Program-made: the position numbers and the translations under genes
Assembly: GCF_000717715.1 (NCBI RefSeq)
Contig: NZ_JOAI01000073.1
Coordinates: forward strand, 1 to 22,240
Length of the DNA: 22,240 nt
DNA from: Streptomyces sp. NRRL B-24484
Lineage (GTDB): Bacteria; Actinomycetota; Actinomycetes; Streptomycetales; Streptomycetaceae
Direction of reading: 5' to 3'
Shown here: in pieces, positions 5,355 through 11,977 of the stretch
How positions within the stretch are numbered: the stretch's first letter is position 1
How the letters are laid out: every line of letters starts with the position of its first letter
Notes under the pieces: generated by a model
What the model saw: the letters and a program-made list of their open reading frames with translations, nothing else
Told to the model about the DNA's origin: nothing
The model's database searches: none

Positions 5355-6893
5355 ATGACCCACACCACCGAAACCGCGGCCGAGCAGGCCAGCGAGATCC
5401 GGCCCACCGGCATCGAGTGGCGCGAGTTCCACCCCGCCGAACTGACCGTCGACCCGTTCAACCACCGGCAGGGCAACACCAAGCCGCCGAGCCCCGAGCT
5501 GAAGGCCAGCGTCGCCACGGTCGGGGTCCGCGAGGCGATCGGCGTCCGCCCGCAGCCCGACGGCACGTTCGCCGTCTTCAAGGGCCGGCGCCGACTGCTC
5601 GCCGCCCAGGAGCAGGCCGCCAAGGCTGCCAAGCCGGAGGACGCCGTCCTGGTCCCGGCACTGATCCACTGGGACCTGGCCGACGCGGACGACGAGACCC
5701 TGCTGATGTCCCTGCTGGAGAACCAGTTCCGCGAGAACGCCACCAAGGCCGATGAGGTCGCCGTGGCGGAGCAGCTGGCCATGATGGACATCCCGGAGCA
5801 GCGGCGCCGCCGCCACGCAAAGGTGCTCGGCATCACGCCCGCCGCGCTCGCGGCGGCGAAGGGAACGGCGCAGCTCAGCGCGGAGAACAAGGACCGGGCG
5901 CTGGCCGAGGACTTCGATCTGGTCGAGATGCACGAGTGGCACCAGGTCGGCGGGGACCTGGAGAGCTTCCGGGTGCTCAGCCGGGCCAAGAGCCGGGACC
6001 TGAGTTCGGGCAAGGGCGGGCGCGGGGAGTGGAAGCAGGCTCTGCAGAAGATCCGTGACCAGCGCGCCGTGCGGGAGCGGCAGGCCGCTGTGGAGGAGGA
6101 GCTGCGGGCGGCCGGGACGGCGGTGGTCGAGCACCAGGACCGCTGGATGTACGGCACGGCCCGGCCGTTGGGGCACCTGCTGACCTCACTGGGCAAGCCG
6201 ATGACCCTCTCGGTGCACGCGCAGGTGTGCGCGAGCCACGCCGCCGCCGTCGACCCGGACACCTTCGAGGTCGTTCACGTGTGCACCGACTGGCACACCG
6301 CGGGCCACCAGCTGGTCGCCGAGGAGGCCGAGAAGCTGATCCAGGCCGGGCGGATGCCGGTGGACCCCGAGGCCAAGAAGGCCGAGGACCGCGCCCGGCG
6401 CGAACGCAACCGGGCCTGGCGGTCGGAGCGCGAGGTCCGCCTCGACTTCCTGGCCGGAATCGTGGCGGGCAGGAAGCTGCCCGAGGCTGCCGACGAGCTG
6501 GTGGAGGACGCCGTCATGGGCGCCCAGGACTGGTGGCGGCGGGCAGTGAACTCCGCCCGCACCGAGCTGACCGCACGCCTGCTGGGAGTCGACGACCCGA
6601 ACGCGGGCCGCAACCAGTGGGAGCGCTTGGAGGACCCGTTCCGCGAGGTGAGCCGCCGGGGCGGCAAGGCCCGCCGCCGGTTCCGCCTGTTCGCCCGGGT
6701 CGCCGCCGCGATCGAGCAGACCGAGATGCGCGACGGCGCGTGGGAGCAGCCGACCGCTGCGATGGTCGGCTGGCTCCGGTTCCTGGAGGCCGAGCTGGGC
6801 CACACCTTGGGCGACGCCGAGAAGGACGCCGTGGCCGCCTACGAGCGCAAGACCGCCGACCGCGCGGGCGGCGGGGAGAAGTCCGCGAGCTGA
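5355..6893 (+). CDS. ParB-like (ParB/Srx-fold) DNA-binding protein
   Basis: The 512-residue product starts at ATG 5355 after AAGGAAGG. A longer frame upstream overlaps the preceding gene and is not real. Residues 20-140 form a ParB N-terminal domain: a start resembling the usual V-x-P-N-R region (LTVDPFNHRQG), helix SPELKASVATVGVREAIGVRP, the nucleotide-binding box GRRRLLAA (77-84) and ENQFRENATKADEVAVAEQL (122-141), where Spo0J-type proteins have the ENxxRxxLxxxEEA motif. A helix-turn-helix follows (about 148-170, HAKVLGITPAALAAAKG). The remaining 340 residues, helical and charged with two Trp-rich patches, are not typical of ParB. No ParA lies in the window. The role may be plasmid segregation or gene regulation. 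Confidence 0.8.
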   Translation: MTHTTETAAEQASEIRPTGIEWREFHPAELTVDPFNHRQGNTKPPSPELKASVATVGVREAIGVRPQPDGTFAVFKGRRRLLAAQEQAAKAAKPEDAVLVPALIHWDLADADDETLLMSLLENQFRENATKADEVAVAEQLAMMDIPEQRRRRHAKVLGITPAALAAAKGTAQLSAENKDRALAEDFDLVEMHEWHQVGGDLESFRVLSRAKSRDLSSGKGGRGEWKQALQKIRDQRAVRERQAAVEEELRAAGTAVVEHQDRWMYGTARPLGHLLTSLGKPMTLSVHAQVCASHAAAVDPDTFEVVHVCTDWHTAGHQLVAEEAEKLIQAGRMPVDPEAKKAEDRARRERNRAWRSEREVRLDFLAGIVAGRKLPEAADELVEDAVMGAQDWWRRAVNSARTELTARLLGVDDPNAGRNQWERLEDPFREVSRRGGKARRRFRLFARVAAAIEQTEMRDGAWEQPTAAMVGWLRFLEAELGHTLGDAEKDAVAAYERKTADRAGGGEKSAS

Positions 6894-6897
6894 TCCC

Positions 6898-6945
6898 GCT
6901 CCGGCCGGGGCCGCCCGTACGGCCCCGGCCGGAGCATTCGAGACC
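6898..6945 (+). terminator. 16-bp hairpin after the ParB-like gene, followed by a TTCGAGACC box
   Basis: GCTCCGGCCGGGGCCG (6898-6913) pairs perfectly with 6920-6935 around loop CCCGTA. It is followed at once by CATTCGAGACC (6935-6945), a variant of the leader box, then AGGAGG and the ATG at 6959. So it has the leader arrangement but a different loop. Confidence 0.7.
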
Positions 6946-6958
6946 AGGAGGTACCACC

Positions 6959-7192
6959 ATGCGCGCGAGCGCCGAGACCGTCGCCGCCGAGCTGTTCGCC
7001 GCGTTGCTGAAGGAGGCCGGCGAATGGGCCGACGACAGTGAAGCCGGTTGGGTGGACCGGCTGTACGACATGCCGCCCGCCGATGCGCTCGACGCCGTCG
7101 AGGGCGCGAACGTCGTACCCAGTCAGTTGGCCGCCCCCGTAGCCGCCGCACTGCGGTTCCTCGCTCCAGGAATCTACGGCGCGCCCGCCTGA
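6959..7192 (+). CDS. Small acidic helical protein
   Basis: The 77-residue product starts at ATG 6959, 7 nt after an ideal AGGAGG (6946-6951). It is acidic and almost wholly helical (TVAAELFAALLKEAGEWADD, then VDRLYDMPPADALDAVEG), with a Pro/Gly-containing end. No family recognised. It is last in the unit that carries the Cys-rich and ParB-like genes, separated from the latter by a strong hairpin, so its level is probably set by read-through. Confidence 0.7.
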   Translation: MRASAETVAAELFAALLKEAGEWADDSEAGWVDRLYDMPPADALDAVEGANVVPSQLAAPVAAALRFLAPGIYGAPA

Positions 7193-7220
7193 CCGGTGCC
7201 ACCGGCCCGGGAAAGCGAAA

Positions 7221-7283
7221 CGGCGACCGCCCACCATAAGGTGGACCCCCCGTCGAGCTGACAGCAGGCTGGCGCGGTCGCCG
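7221..7283. other. Nested inverted repeat in a non-coding stretch (candidate structured RNA)
   Basis: CGGCGACCGC (7221-7230) pairs perfectly with GCGGTCGCCG (7274-7283), enclosing a second hairpin CCACC-ATAA-GGTGG (7231-7244) that begins directly at the stem junction, plus a 29-nt arm. This could form a branched RNA or a binding site. It differs from the leader hairpins. No known family is recognised. Confidence 0.4.
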
Positions 7284-7285
7284 GT

Positions 7286-7360
7286 CGGCGGCAGGCTCAC
7301 ACCCGCCGCATCCCTTCGAACCATCCGCCCAAGGAGCGCATGGTCGAGCCTCCAGCATAG
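7286..7360 (+). pseudogene. Leader element 11 with start signals but only a six-codon reading frame
   Basis: A weak stem CGGCGG/CCGCCG (7286-7291 with 7303-7308) is followed by an intact CCCTTCGAACC (7312-7322), AAGGAG (7331-7336) and ATG at 7340. The frame then stops at TAG 7358-7360 after six codons (MVEPPA). The expression signals are complete but no gene follows, so a gene has probably been deleted, or this is a leader peptide. Confidence 0.5.
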
Positions 7361-7405
7361 CGGCCGCCGGAGTGCCCCATTCCCACCCGCTGCGGGATTT
7401 AGATG

Positions 7406-7461
7406 TGGTATAGTTTTCTTGTTGTCCCGGGGTGGCGCCCCGGGCCAGCTCCCTTCAAGTC
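7406..7461 (+). promoter_or_regulatory. Leader element 12: promoter, hairpin, altered box
   Basis: The extended -10 is TGGTATAGT (7406-7414), with GGG 12 nt before the hexamer. CCCGGGG (7426-7432) pairs with CCCCGGG (7438-7444) around loop TGGCG. The box is altered to CCCTTCAAGTC (7451-7461). It drives the genes at 7480 and 7824. Confidence 0.6.
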
Positions 7462-7479
7462 TCGCCCCAAGGAGAGCAG

Positions 7480-7674
7480 ATGACCGACCACACGCCACAG
7501 GTCAGCAGCGAAGCGCTCACCGGCCGGCCGGCCCGCCCGCGGTGGACCGCCCTTCCGGCGGACGCCTTCACCGACAAGCCGCGCGCCACCCAGGTCGCCC
7601 TGTTCGCCGCCGGTGAGGACCCGATGGGAACGCCGTCTCTGCTCGCCGCCGAGGACGAGTTCCACCTGTTCTGA
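7480..7674 (+). CDS. Small hypothetical protein ending in EFHLF
   Basis: The 64-residue product starts at ATG 7480 after AAGGAG (about 7469-7474). It is Pro/Ala-rich and probably largely disordered. One basic central patch (TDKPRATQVALF) is followed by an acidic C-terminus ending EDEFHLF. The terminal -HLF after acidic residues resembles a short clamp-binding or partner-binding peptide, as in the basic protein at 2580. No family recognised. Confidence 0.65.
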   Translation: MTDHTPQVSSEALTGRPARPRWTALPADAFTDKPRATQVALFAAGEDPMGTPSLLAAEDEFHLF

Positions 7675-7686
7675 CACCACCGCGGT

Positions 7687-7790
7687 GGGGCGGCGGATGG
7701 CACCTCCGCCCCGCCGCGCCCTCGAACACACAAGGCCGGGTGCACGGATGGCGCCGCCCAACCGGCCCCGGTATCCCCCTTCGTGAGACC
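7687..7790 (+). promoter_or_regulatory. Two tandem promoterless leader elements
   Basis: In the first, GGGGCGG-GG (7687-7696, one mismatch) pairs with CC-CCGCCCC around ATGGCA (7697-7702); its box is reduced to CCCTCGAACA. In the second, GGCCGG (7734-7739) pairs with CCGGCC (7762-7767), with an inner CGG/CCG closing loop ATGGCG (7748-7753); its box-like CCCCCTTCGTGAGACC is at 7775-7790. Only the second is close to a ribosome binding site (gene at 7824), so the space between may once have held a small gene. Confidence 0.5.
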
Positions 7791-7823
7791 AGACCAGCGA
7801 GAGGCCGAAGAGAGGAAGTCGAG

Positions 7824-8642
7824 ATGGAAACCCCCGAGAGCTGGGAGAACATCAGCGATCGGTTCGCAGCGATGGGCGCAGCGGTCGCCGCCGCACTGGA
7901 CGCCCTGTCGCCCGCAAGCGAACGCGGCTGGCGGCACGTCCGAGCGCTGACCGCCTACGGCCGCGTGCAGCTGGAACACCCGGCAGGCTGGGAGCTGAAC
8001 CTGGCGTGGAACGGCAGCTACCGCAAAGGTGCGGCAGGTCGGCGGGTGACGGTCAGCGGGGTGCTGCCCCCGGAGTACCGGGGCCGGGAGGCGCACGAGA
8101 TCACTGTGGGCCTGGACCGCAAACCCGAGGCGATCGCGGCCGACATCGCCCGCCGTCTGCTGCCCGCCTACAAGGAGGCGGCCCGGGCAACGCTCGGCCA
8201 CGTCGCCGAGGAACTCGCCCACCGGCAGCGGCGCGAGGCGGCTATCGGGCAGATGCAGGCGGCGCTTCCCGCGCTCTCCCCCGGGCCGAGCAGCCTGGAG
8301 CACGGCTACGCCACGTTCCGCGACGGCAGCGCGGGCCGTCGGCCGCACCGTGCCTACGCGCACGGGCGGGTCCGGCTGGCGCACGACGGGCGCAGCGGAC
8401 GCCTGGAGGCCGACGGAATTCCGCTGGAGGTGCTGCTGGAGATGCTCGCCCTGCTGAATGCCGACCCGAGGCCGCTGGAAGGCCGGGTGATGCCGCGGAA
8501 GGTCGGTACCGCGGTGGGGGAGTTGGAGCCGGCCGCGCGGGTCATCGCGGGCGAGGTGCTCCTCACCGCGATGGAGGCCCGGCAGACCGAGCACGGGCCC
8601 GCGACGCGTGTCGCCAACCCCACAATCGGGCGCGAGGCGTGA
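7824..8642 (+). CDS. Hypothetical protein, paralogue family A (copy 1)
   Basis: The 272-residue product starts at ATG 7824 after GAGGAAG. An in-frame GTG at 7740 lies in the leader hairpin and is less likely. It shares a layout with the products at 11978 and 20791: a beta-rich N-terminal part (RVTVSGVLPPEY..., EITVGLDRKPE), then a signature helix AADIARRLLPAYKEA (about residues 105-119), a charged helical region, and a second beta-rich part (HGRVRLAHDGRSGRLEADG) before a C-terminal helix (LEVLLEMLALL). The other copies have ARDIRRRFLPEFLAA and AATAVRRHLPAADAV at the signature. No function is known to me. Its TGA stop is also the TG-A of the next extended -10. Confidence 0.75.
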   Translation: METPESWENISDRFAAMGAAVAAALDALSPASERGWRHVRALTAYGRVQLEHPAGWELNLAWNGSYRKGAAGRRVTVSGVLPPEYRGREAHEITVGLDRKPEAIAADIARRLLPAYKEAARATLGHVAEELAHRQRREAAIGQMQAALPALSPGPSSLEHGYATFRDGSAGRRPHRAYAHGRVRLAHDGRSGRLEADGIPLEVLLEMLALLNADPRPLEGRVMPRKVGTAVGELEPAARVIAGEVLLTAMEARQTEHGPATRVANPTIGREA

Positions 8643-8696
8643 TATAGTTTTTCTGTTGGCTCCTGGTGGGCAACCCGGCCCGACTCCCTTCGAACC
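8640..8696 (+). promoter_or_regulatory. Leader element 13: promoter overlapping a stop codon, hairpin, box
   Basis: The extended -10 TGATATAGT (8640-8648) begins with the TGA stop of the preceding gene. GGG is at 8628-8630, 12 nt before the hexamer. GTTGG (8655-8659) pairs with CCGAC (8680-8684); the inner stem is short and the loop reads GGGCA, off consensus. CCCTTCGAACC is at 8686-8696. It drives the genes from 8719 to 11045. Confidence 0.6.
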
Positions 8697-8718
8697 ACCA
8701 CCGCAAGGAGGCACTGCC

Positions 8719-8862
8719 ATGCAGCGCAACGACGGCAACGACCGCGCCATCCCCACCGTCCCGGCCCCGCGCCGAAAGGACGCCGGCCACGCGCCCCGAC
8801 CTGCCGCGCAGCCCGGCCGGACGGTTCCGGCGCAGCCCGACCGCGGCACCCGCAACACCTGA
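8719..8862 (+). CDS. Very small Pro/Arg-rich protein
   Basis: The 47-residue product starts at ATG 8719 after AAGGAG (8705-8710). It is polar, rich in Pro, Arg and Ala, and without predicted secondary structure. It is kept as a gene because it has the full promoter-hairpin-box-ribosome binding site arrangement and is closed by another leader. It could also function mainly as a translated leader for the genes behind it. Confidence 0.6.
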   Translation: MQRNDGNDRAIPTVPAPRRKDAGHAPRPAAQPGRTVPAQPDRGTRNT

Positions 8863-8871
8863 ACACCGCCC

Positions 8872-8913
8872 CCGGGGCGGCGCTGGCACCGCCGCCCCGG
8901 ACCACTTCGAACC
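8872..8913 (+). promoter_or_regulatory. Leader element 14 (promoterless): hairpin with TGGCA in the loop and box
   Basis: The 5' arm CCGGGGCGGCG (8872-8882) pairs perfectly with CGCCGCCCCGG (8890-8900) around CTGGCAC. CACTTCGAACC is at 8903-8913. It starts 9 nt after the stop codon of the 47-residue gene and precedes the GTG-start gene at 8937. Confidence 0.65.
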
Positions 8914-8936
8914 ACCCGCGACCCGAGGAGCACACC

Positions 8937-9545
8937 GTGCAGAACCCGACCGCCCCGGCACCCGCCGTCACCTACCGCATCCCCACCTGCTACGGCCAGG
9001 CCGAGACCGTGACCGTCACCGCGGAAAACCCCTTCCACGACCTGCTGCTCACCCTGCCGCCGTGCCGCACCGAGTGCCGAGGAGTGGCCTTCCGCGCGGA
9101 CAACGGCGGGATCTGCATGGCCCAGAGCGCCCGCCACGACCTCGCCGCCGCCGGAGAGGAGTACACGCGGCTGCTCAAGCGCGCCGCCTGGCGTGAGCGC
9201 CAGGGCAAGACCCGGTTCGCCGCGAACCTGCGGACCAACGCCGCCCAGCAGCGCAGGACGAGCGAGCAGTGCGCCGCCGCGTGGGCGACGGAGGCCACCT
9301 GCGACGGGACGCTGCGCCCCGACCTGCCGTGCGCCCACACCGGGGGAGGGCACCGGTACGCGCTCGACAGCGAGACGGAATGCCCCGTGTGCCACGCGGT
9401 GATGCGGCTGTACGAGTGCGGCCCCCTGGCGGGCTACCTGCCCGGCCACGAGGACGAGCGCACGCGTGGCACGGCGTTCCCGATGCCGGTGTGCCCGGCG
9501 TCCGACCGGCACCCCGAGCAGTCGCTGCCCGCGGCCGCTTCCTGA
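8937..9545 (+). CDS. Hypothetical protein with cysteine pairs, probable zinc binding
   Basis: The 202-residue product starts at GTG 8937 after GAGGAG (about 8925-8930). The N-terminal 45 residues look beta-rich (VTYRIPTCYGQAETVTVTAE), and PPCRTECRG follows. A basic helical middle (about 70-115) contains many Arg and Gln. The C-terminal part has CAAAWATEATC, PCAHTGGGH and ECPVCHAVMRLYECG, which could form a zinc ribbon. No family recognised. A strong terminator follows. Confidence 0.7.
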   Translation: MQNPTAPAPAVTYRIPTCYGQAETVTVTAENPFHDLLLTLPPCRTECRGVAFRADNGGICMAQSARHDLAAAGEEYTRLLKRAAWRERQGKTRFAANLRTNAAQQRRTSEQCAAAWATEATCDGTLRPDLPCAHTGGGHRYALDSETECPVCHAVMRLYECGPLAGYLPGHEDERTRGTAFPMPVCPASDRHPEQSLPAAAS

Positions 9546-9560
9546 CCGCCGAAGGACTTG

Positions 9561-9604
9561 GCTCGCCCGCGGGGCCGCGGTCCGCTGCGGCCCCGCGGGC
9601 GAGC
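9561..9604 (+). terminator. 18-bp hairpin after the gene at 8937
   Basis: The 18-nt arm 9561-9578 pairs perfectly with 9587-9604 around an 8-nt loop, about 15 nt after the stop codon. It is one of the strongest hairpins in the window. Confidence 0.75.
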
Positions 9605-9620
9605 GCCACTTAGTAGCCCC

Positions 9621-9650
9621 GGGCGCCGGGCTGGCCCCGGCCGGCCCGCC
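9621..9650 (+). promoter_or_regulatory. Degenerate leader hairpin without box
   Basis: CCGGG (9626-9630) pairs with CCCGG (9636-9640) around loop CTGGC, with a possible outer GGGC/GCCC pairing. The position and the TGGC in the loop fit the leader family, but no TTCGAACC follows before the ribosome binding site TTGGAG of the gene at 9677. Confidence 0.35.
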
Positions 9651-9676
9651 AACCACCTGACCCGATTGGAGAACTC

Positions 9677-9952
9677 GTGCCCGCATCCGACATCGCCAAC
9701 GGCCGCGCGCTGCCCGACGCCTCGTGCGACAACTGCGGCCAGCGCCGCTGGATCATGCACCTCAGCGTCACGACCACCCGCGGTCCCGCCCAGCAGTTGC
9801 ACATCGAGCCCGACCCGGCGCCGTCCGGCGACCTCGTGGTCAGCTGCGCGGAGTGCTCCGCGCTCCTGCCCGACACCGACCCGTTGCGCGCCGACCTGGC
9901 CGCAATCGCTACGCGCCGACTGCGCCGACGGCGCACCGCCCGGAACCACTGA
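9677..9952 (+). CDS. Small zinc-ribbon-like protein
   Basis: The 91-residue product starts at GTG 9677 after TTGGAG. Two CxxC pairs, CDNC (residues 17-20) and CAEC (57-60), flank a beta-rich segment (RRWIMHLSVTTT ... QQLHIEP, DLVVS), the usual layout of a zinc ribbon. The C-terminus is a basic helix (ATRRLRRRRTARNH), which suggests nucleic-acid binding. No specific family recognised. It lies in the unit that starts at 8640. Confidence 0.7.
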   Translation: MPASDIANGRALPDASCDNCGQRRWIMHLSVTTTRGPAQQLHIEPDPAPSGDLVVSCAECSALLPDTDPLRADLAAIATRRLRRRRTARNH

Positions 9953-9987
9953 GGCCCGCCCCGCAGCGCCCGTTCCATCACCCAGGT

Positions 9988-10024
9988 CCGGCCGCCGAGC
10001 GGCGGCCGGGCCGCCGCTTCGAGG
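9988..10024 (+). promoter_or_regulatory. Hairpin and degenerate TTCGA box before the gene at 10032
   Basis: CCGGCCGCC (9988-9996) pairs perfectly with GGCGGCCGG (10001-10009) around GAGC. It is followed by GCTTCGAGGAGG, in which the TTCGA of the box runs straight into the ribosome binding site. The loop lacks TGGC. Confidence 0.45.
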
Positions 10025-10031
10025 AGGAGCC

Positions 10032-11045
10032 ATGTTCACCAAGCTGCACCCGGGCATCCCGCCTGTCCTGGCCGAGCTGCGCACGGCCGGCCTGCACACC
10101 ACAGTCCACTCACCCGACGAAGGCGGCTACCAGCTGCACATCCCCGGCCCGCGCGGCACCTACGTGCTGATCGGGCACCCGGAGCACCTGCCCGAGCCCG
10201 GCGAGGACCTGACCGGCTTCAACGCGGAGCTGCACAACGGGTTCGGCGACCACATCCGTTGGCTCCACCACTCCTGCGCGCACCAGGTCGGCGCCGCCGA
10301 CGGCGCCGACCCCCAGGCCCTGGCCGCGGCCCTGCTCGCCGGGCTCGCCCACGAGGCGCTCCCCGACACAGCGACCGACAGCGCGAGCATCACGGCCGAC
10401 ACGGCCACCGACATGCACGGCCGCCGCTGCTACGCGCTCACCCTGCCCGCGAACCGCCCGCCGCAGTACGTGCGGACCGCCCTGGCCGCACTGCGCGAAG
10501 CGGACATGCGGGCCGTCCAGGGGCCGACGGCCGCCGACGGCCGACCCACCTTGTGGCTGGGCGCCCAGTTCGGCCCTGGCGCGCCGTACAGCAACCTCGG
10601 CAGGGTGGACAGCATGCTGTGGCTGGCCGGCTTCGACGCGTACCGCTCCCGCCGCCCGGTCCGGGGCTACCGGCTGGGCAACCTCGACAGCAACGGCCAC
10701 GGCGTCGTGCTCCTCACCGACGGCCCCGGCCGACAGCCCGACGAAGAGCAACAGGCGGAGCTCGCGGACGGCATTGCCGAGGTGCTCGCCGCCGACGGCC
10801 TGTGGCAGGTCGAGCGCGCGCAGCCGCACATCTTGCACATCACGGCGGCCCCGGTCAGCGGCGGGATGCGCACGTACGCGGTGCAGTGGAATGTCGACGT
10901 CGAGGCCGGCTCGCCCGAGGAGGCCGCCCGCCTCGCCGCCACACGGGCACACCGCACGGGGTTGGTCGAGGTCGAGGTGTTCGACGCTGCGGACACCGAC
11001 CGTCGGTGGTCGCTGCCGGTCGGTGGTGCGCAGCAGGAGGACTGA
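10032..11045 (+). CDS. Hypothetical multidomain protein
   Basis: The 337-residue product starts at ATG 10032 after GAGGAGGAG; the much longer upstream frame overlaps real genes. The N-terminal 80 residues look like a small alpha/beta domain (VLAELRTAGLHTTVH, YQLHIPGPRGTYVLIGH). The middle contains RPPQYVRTALAALREADMRAVQ and TLWLGAQFGPGAPYSN. The last 55 residues (RTYAVQWNVDVEAGSPEEAARLA ... VEVFDAADTDRRWSLPVG) have the W-x-V-D-x-EA-x-SPEEAAR-x-A pattern of a short C-terminal domain often seen in actinobacterial plasmid and phage proteins, of unknown role. No catalytic motif seen. Confidence 0.75.
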   Translation: MFTKLHPGIPPVLAELRTAGLHTTVHSPDEGGYQLHIPGPRGTYVLIGHPEHLPEPGEDLTGFNAELHNGFGDHIRWLHHSCAHQVGAADGADPQALAAALLAGLAHEALPDTATDSASITADTATDMHGRRCYALTLPANRPPQYVRTALAALREADMRAVQGPTAADGRPTLWLGAQFGPGAPYSNLGRVDSMLWLAGFDAYRSRRPVRGYRLGNLDSNGHGVVLLTDGPGRQPDEEQQAELADGIAEVLAADGLWQVERAQPHILHITAAPVSGGMRTYAVQWNVDVEAGSPEEAARLAATRAHRTGLVEVEVFDAADTDRRWSLPVGGAQQED

Positions 11046-11078
11046 CGGGCAATCACACCCACCGAAGGGCTTTGAGTG

Positions 11079-11132
11079 TGATAATGTTTTCTTGTCGGCG
11101 AGGGATGGCTCCCCCGCCGGCCCCTTCGGACC
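11079..11132 (+). promoter_or_regulatory. Leader element 15: promoter, hairpin, TTCGGACC box
   Basis: At the -10 position the sequence reads TGATAATGT (11079-11087), giving GATAAT or TAATGT, with GGG 12 nt upstream. CGGCG (11096-11100) pairs with CGCCG (11115-11119) and GGGA with TCCC, around loop TGGC (11106-11109). The box variant CCCCTTCGGACC is at 11121-11132. It drives the TTG-start gene at 11152. Confidence 0.65.
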
Positions 11133-11151
11133 GTCTACACGGGAGGCCCCG

Positions 11152-11418
11152 TTGACCCAGACCACCGCCGCGGACCCGCTCACCGAGTACCCGCCGCACA
11201 TCCAGGACGCCATCCGTTCCGAGGCCCACGCCTGGTTCCACGACCACATCGAGCCCGCCCGCGGAATGTACGAGTCCCACCGCACCTGGGCACTCCGCCT
11301 CACGCCGGAGCAGCGTCGCCGCCACAGCTCGGACGCCTGGTACGCCAACCAGCTGCTGAAGCGCGCGGCCATCGCCGAGGTCCAGAAGGAGCTCGGCGAC
11401 CCGCTCGGCGGGATCTGA
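11152..11418 (+). CDS. Small helical hypothetical protein with TTG start
   Basis: The 88-residue product is best started at TTG 11152, 5 nt after GGGAGG (11141-11146). No ATG or GTG lies between the leader and the conserved-looking N-terminus (TQTTAADPLTEYPPHIQDAI). It is helical with many His, Trp and Arg: EAHAWFHDHIEPARGMYESHRTW, then LTPEQRRRHSSDAWYANQLLKRAAIAEVQKEL. No family recognised. It is followed by a strong terminator, so downstream genes depend on read-through or another promoter. Confidence 0.65.
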   Translation: MTQTTAADPLTEYPPHIQDAIRSEAHAWFHDHIEPARGMYESHRTWALRLTPEQRRRHSSDAWYANQLLKRAAIAEVQKELGDPLGGI

Positions 11419-11424
11419 GCCATC

Positions 11425-11452
11425 GGGGCGGCCCGCAGCAGCGGGCCGCCCC
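11425..11452 (+). terminator. 12-bp hairpin after the gene at 11152
   Basis: GGGGCGGCCCGC (11425-11436) pairs perfectly with GCGGGCCGCCCC (11441-11452) around AGCA, 7 nt after the stop codon. Confidence 0.7.
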
Positions 11453-11545
11453 CGCTCACCGAGCCCGGGCGGGCGCCGCAAAGCGCACAGCCAGGCACCC
11501 TTGCTGCCCGCACCAAGCGGAGCAGCCACATGCGACGGAGACGAT

Positions 11546-11860
11546 GTGAGCCTGCACCGAGAGAACGTCACCTGGGAGAGCGCCGACGGCACTTGGACCA
11601 TCGGGTTCTACGACTTCGTGGAGACCGGCGGCGACGACCGTGACGAGGAATGGGACGTCGAGTACCTGAACACCTTCGGATGGGTCTCGGCCGGCCACCC
11701 GACCAGCGAGGCAGCCATGGCCGCCTACACGGCGCACAGCGCCAACCCCGGCGGGACCACCCTGGTCCGGTGGTGCGAGGAGAACGCCGCCGAGATCACC
11801 CAGCTGAACGAGCTGGCCGCGCAGCACGCCTCCGGCCCCGGCAACCCGCACTGGTGGTAA
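11546..11860 (+). CDS. Hypothetical acidic protein
   Basis: The 104-residue product starts at GTG 11546, 5 nt after GGAG (11537-11540). A TTG at 11501 in the same frame has no ribosome binding site, and the ATG at 11530 is out of frame. It is acidic and Trp-rich: VTWESADGTWTIGFYDF, then DDRDEEWDVEYLNTFGWVSAGHPTSEAAMAAY, NPGGTTLVRW and a C-terminal HWW. The composition suggests a small alpha/beta protein common in Streptomyces accessory DNA, without known role. No typical leader precedes it: no TGGC loop or TTCGAACC is seen. Confidence 0.65.
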   Translation: MSLHRENVTWESADGTWTIGFYDFVETGGDDRDEEWDVEYLNTFGWVSAGHPTSEAAMAAYTAHSANPGGTTLVRWCEENAAEITQLNELAAQHASGPGNPHWW

Positions 11861-11873
11861 GTCGCCCCGACAG

Positions 11874-11901
11874 CCGGCCGCACGCCACGGGGGGCGGCCG
11901 G
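11874..11901 (+). terminator. Short hairpin after the gene at 11546
   Basis: CCGGCCGC (11874-11881) pairs with GCGGCCGG (11894-11901) around a 12-nt loop. It touches the next leader hairpin, so the two could be alternative structures. Confidence 0.5.
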
Positions 11902-11944
11902 TGGGGCCGGGCCCGGCAGCCCGACCCCACCTTCCCTTCGAACC
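11900..11944 (+). promoter_or_regulatory. Leader element 16 (promoterless): hairpin with CCGGCA loop and box
   Basis: GGTGGGG (11900-11906) pairs with CCCCACC (11925-11931) and CGGGC (11908-11912) with GCCCG (11919-11923), with a C-A mismatch between, around loop CCGGCA. CCCTTCGAACC is at 11934-11944. It precedes AAGGAG and the ATG at 11978. Confidence 0.6.
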
Positions 11945-11977
11945 GACCGCGGCATCTGCCGCAGACAAGGAGTCGTC

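Noticed and set aside
7455..9686. A 743-codon minus-strand frame.
   Set aside because: It overlaps four + strand genes with leaders and ribosome binding sites. Its translation is low-complexity Gly/Arg/Pro and has no recognisable domain.
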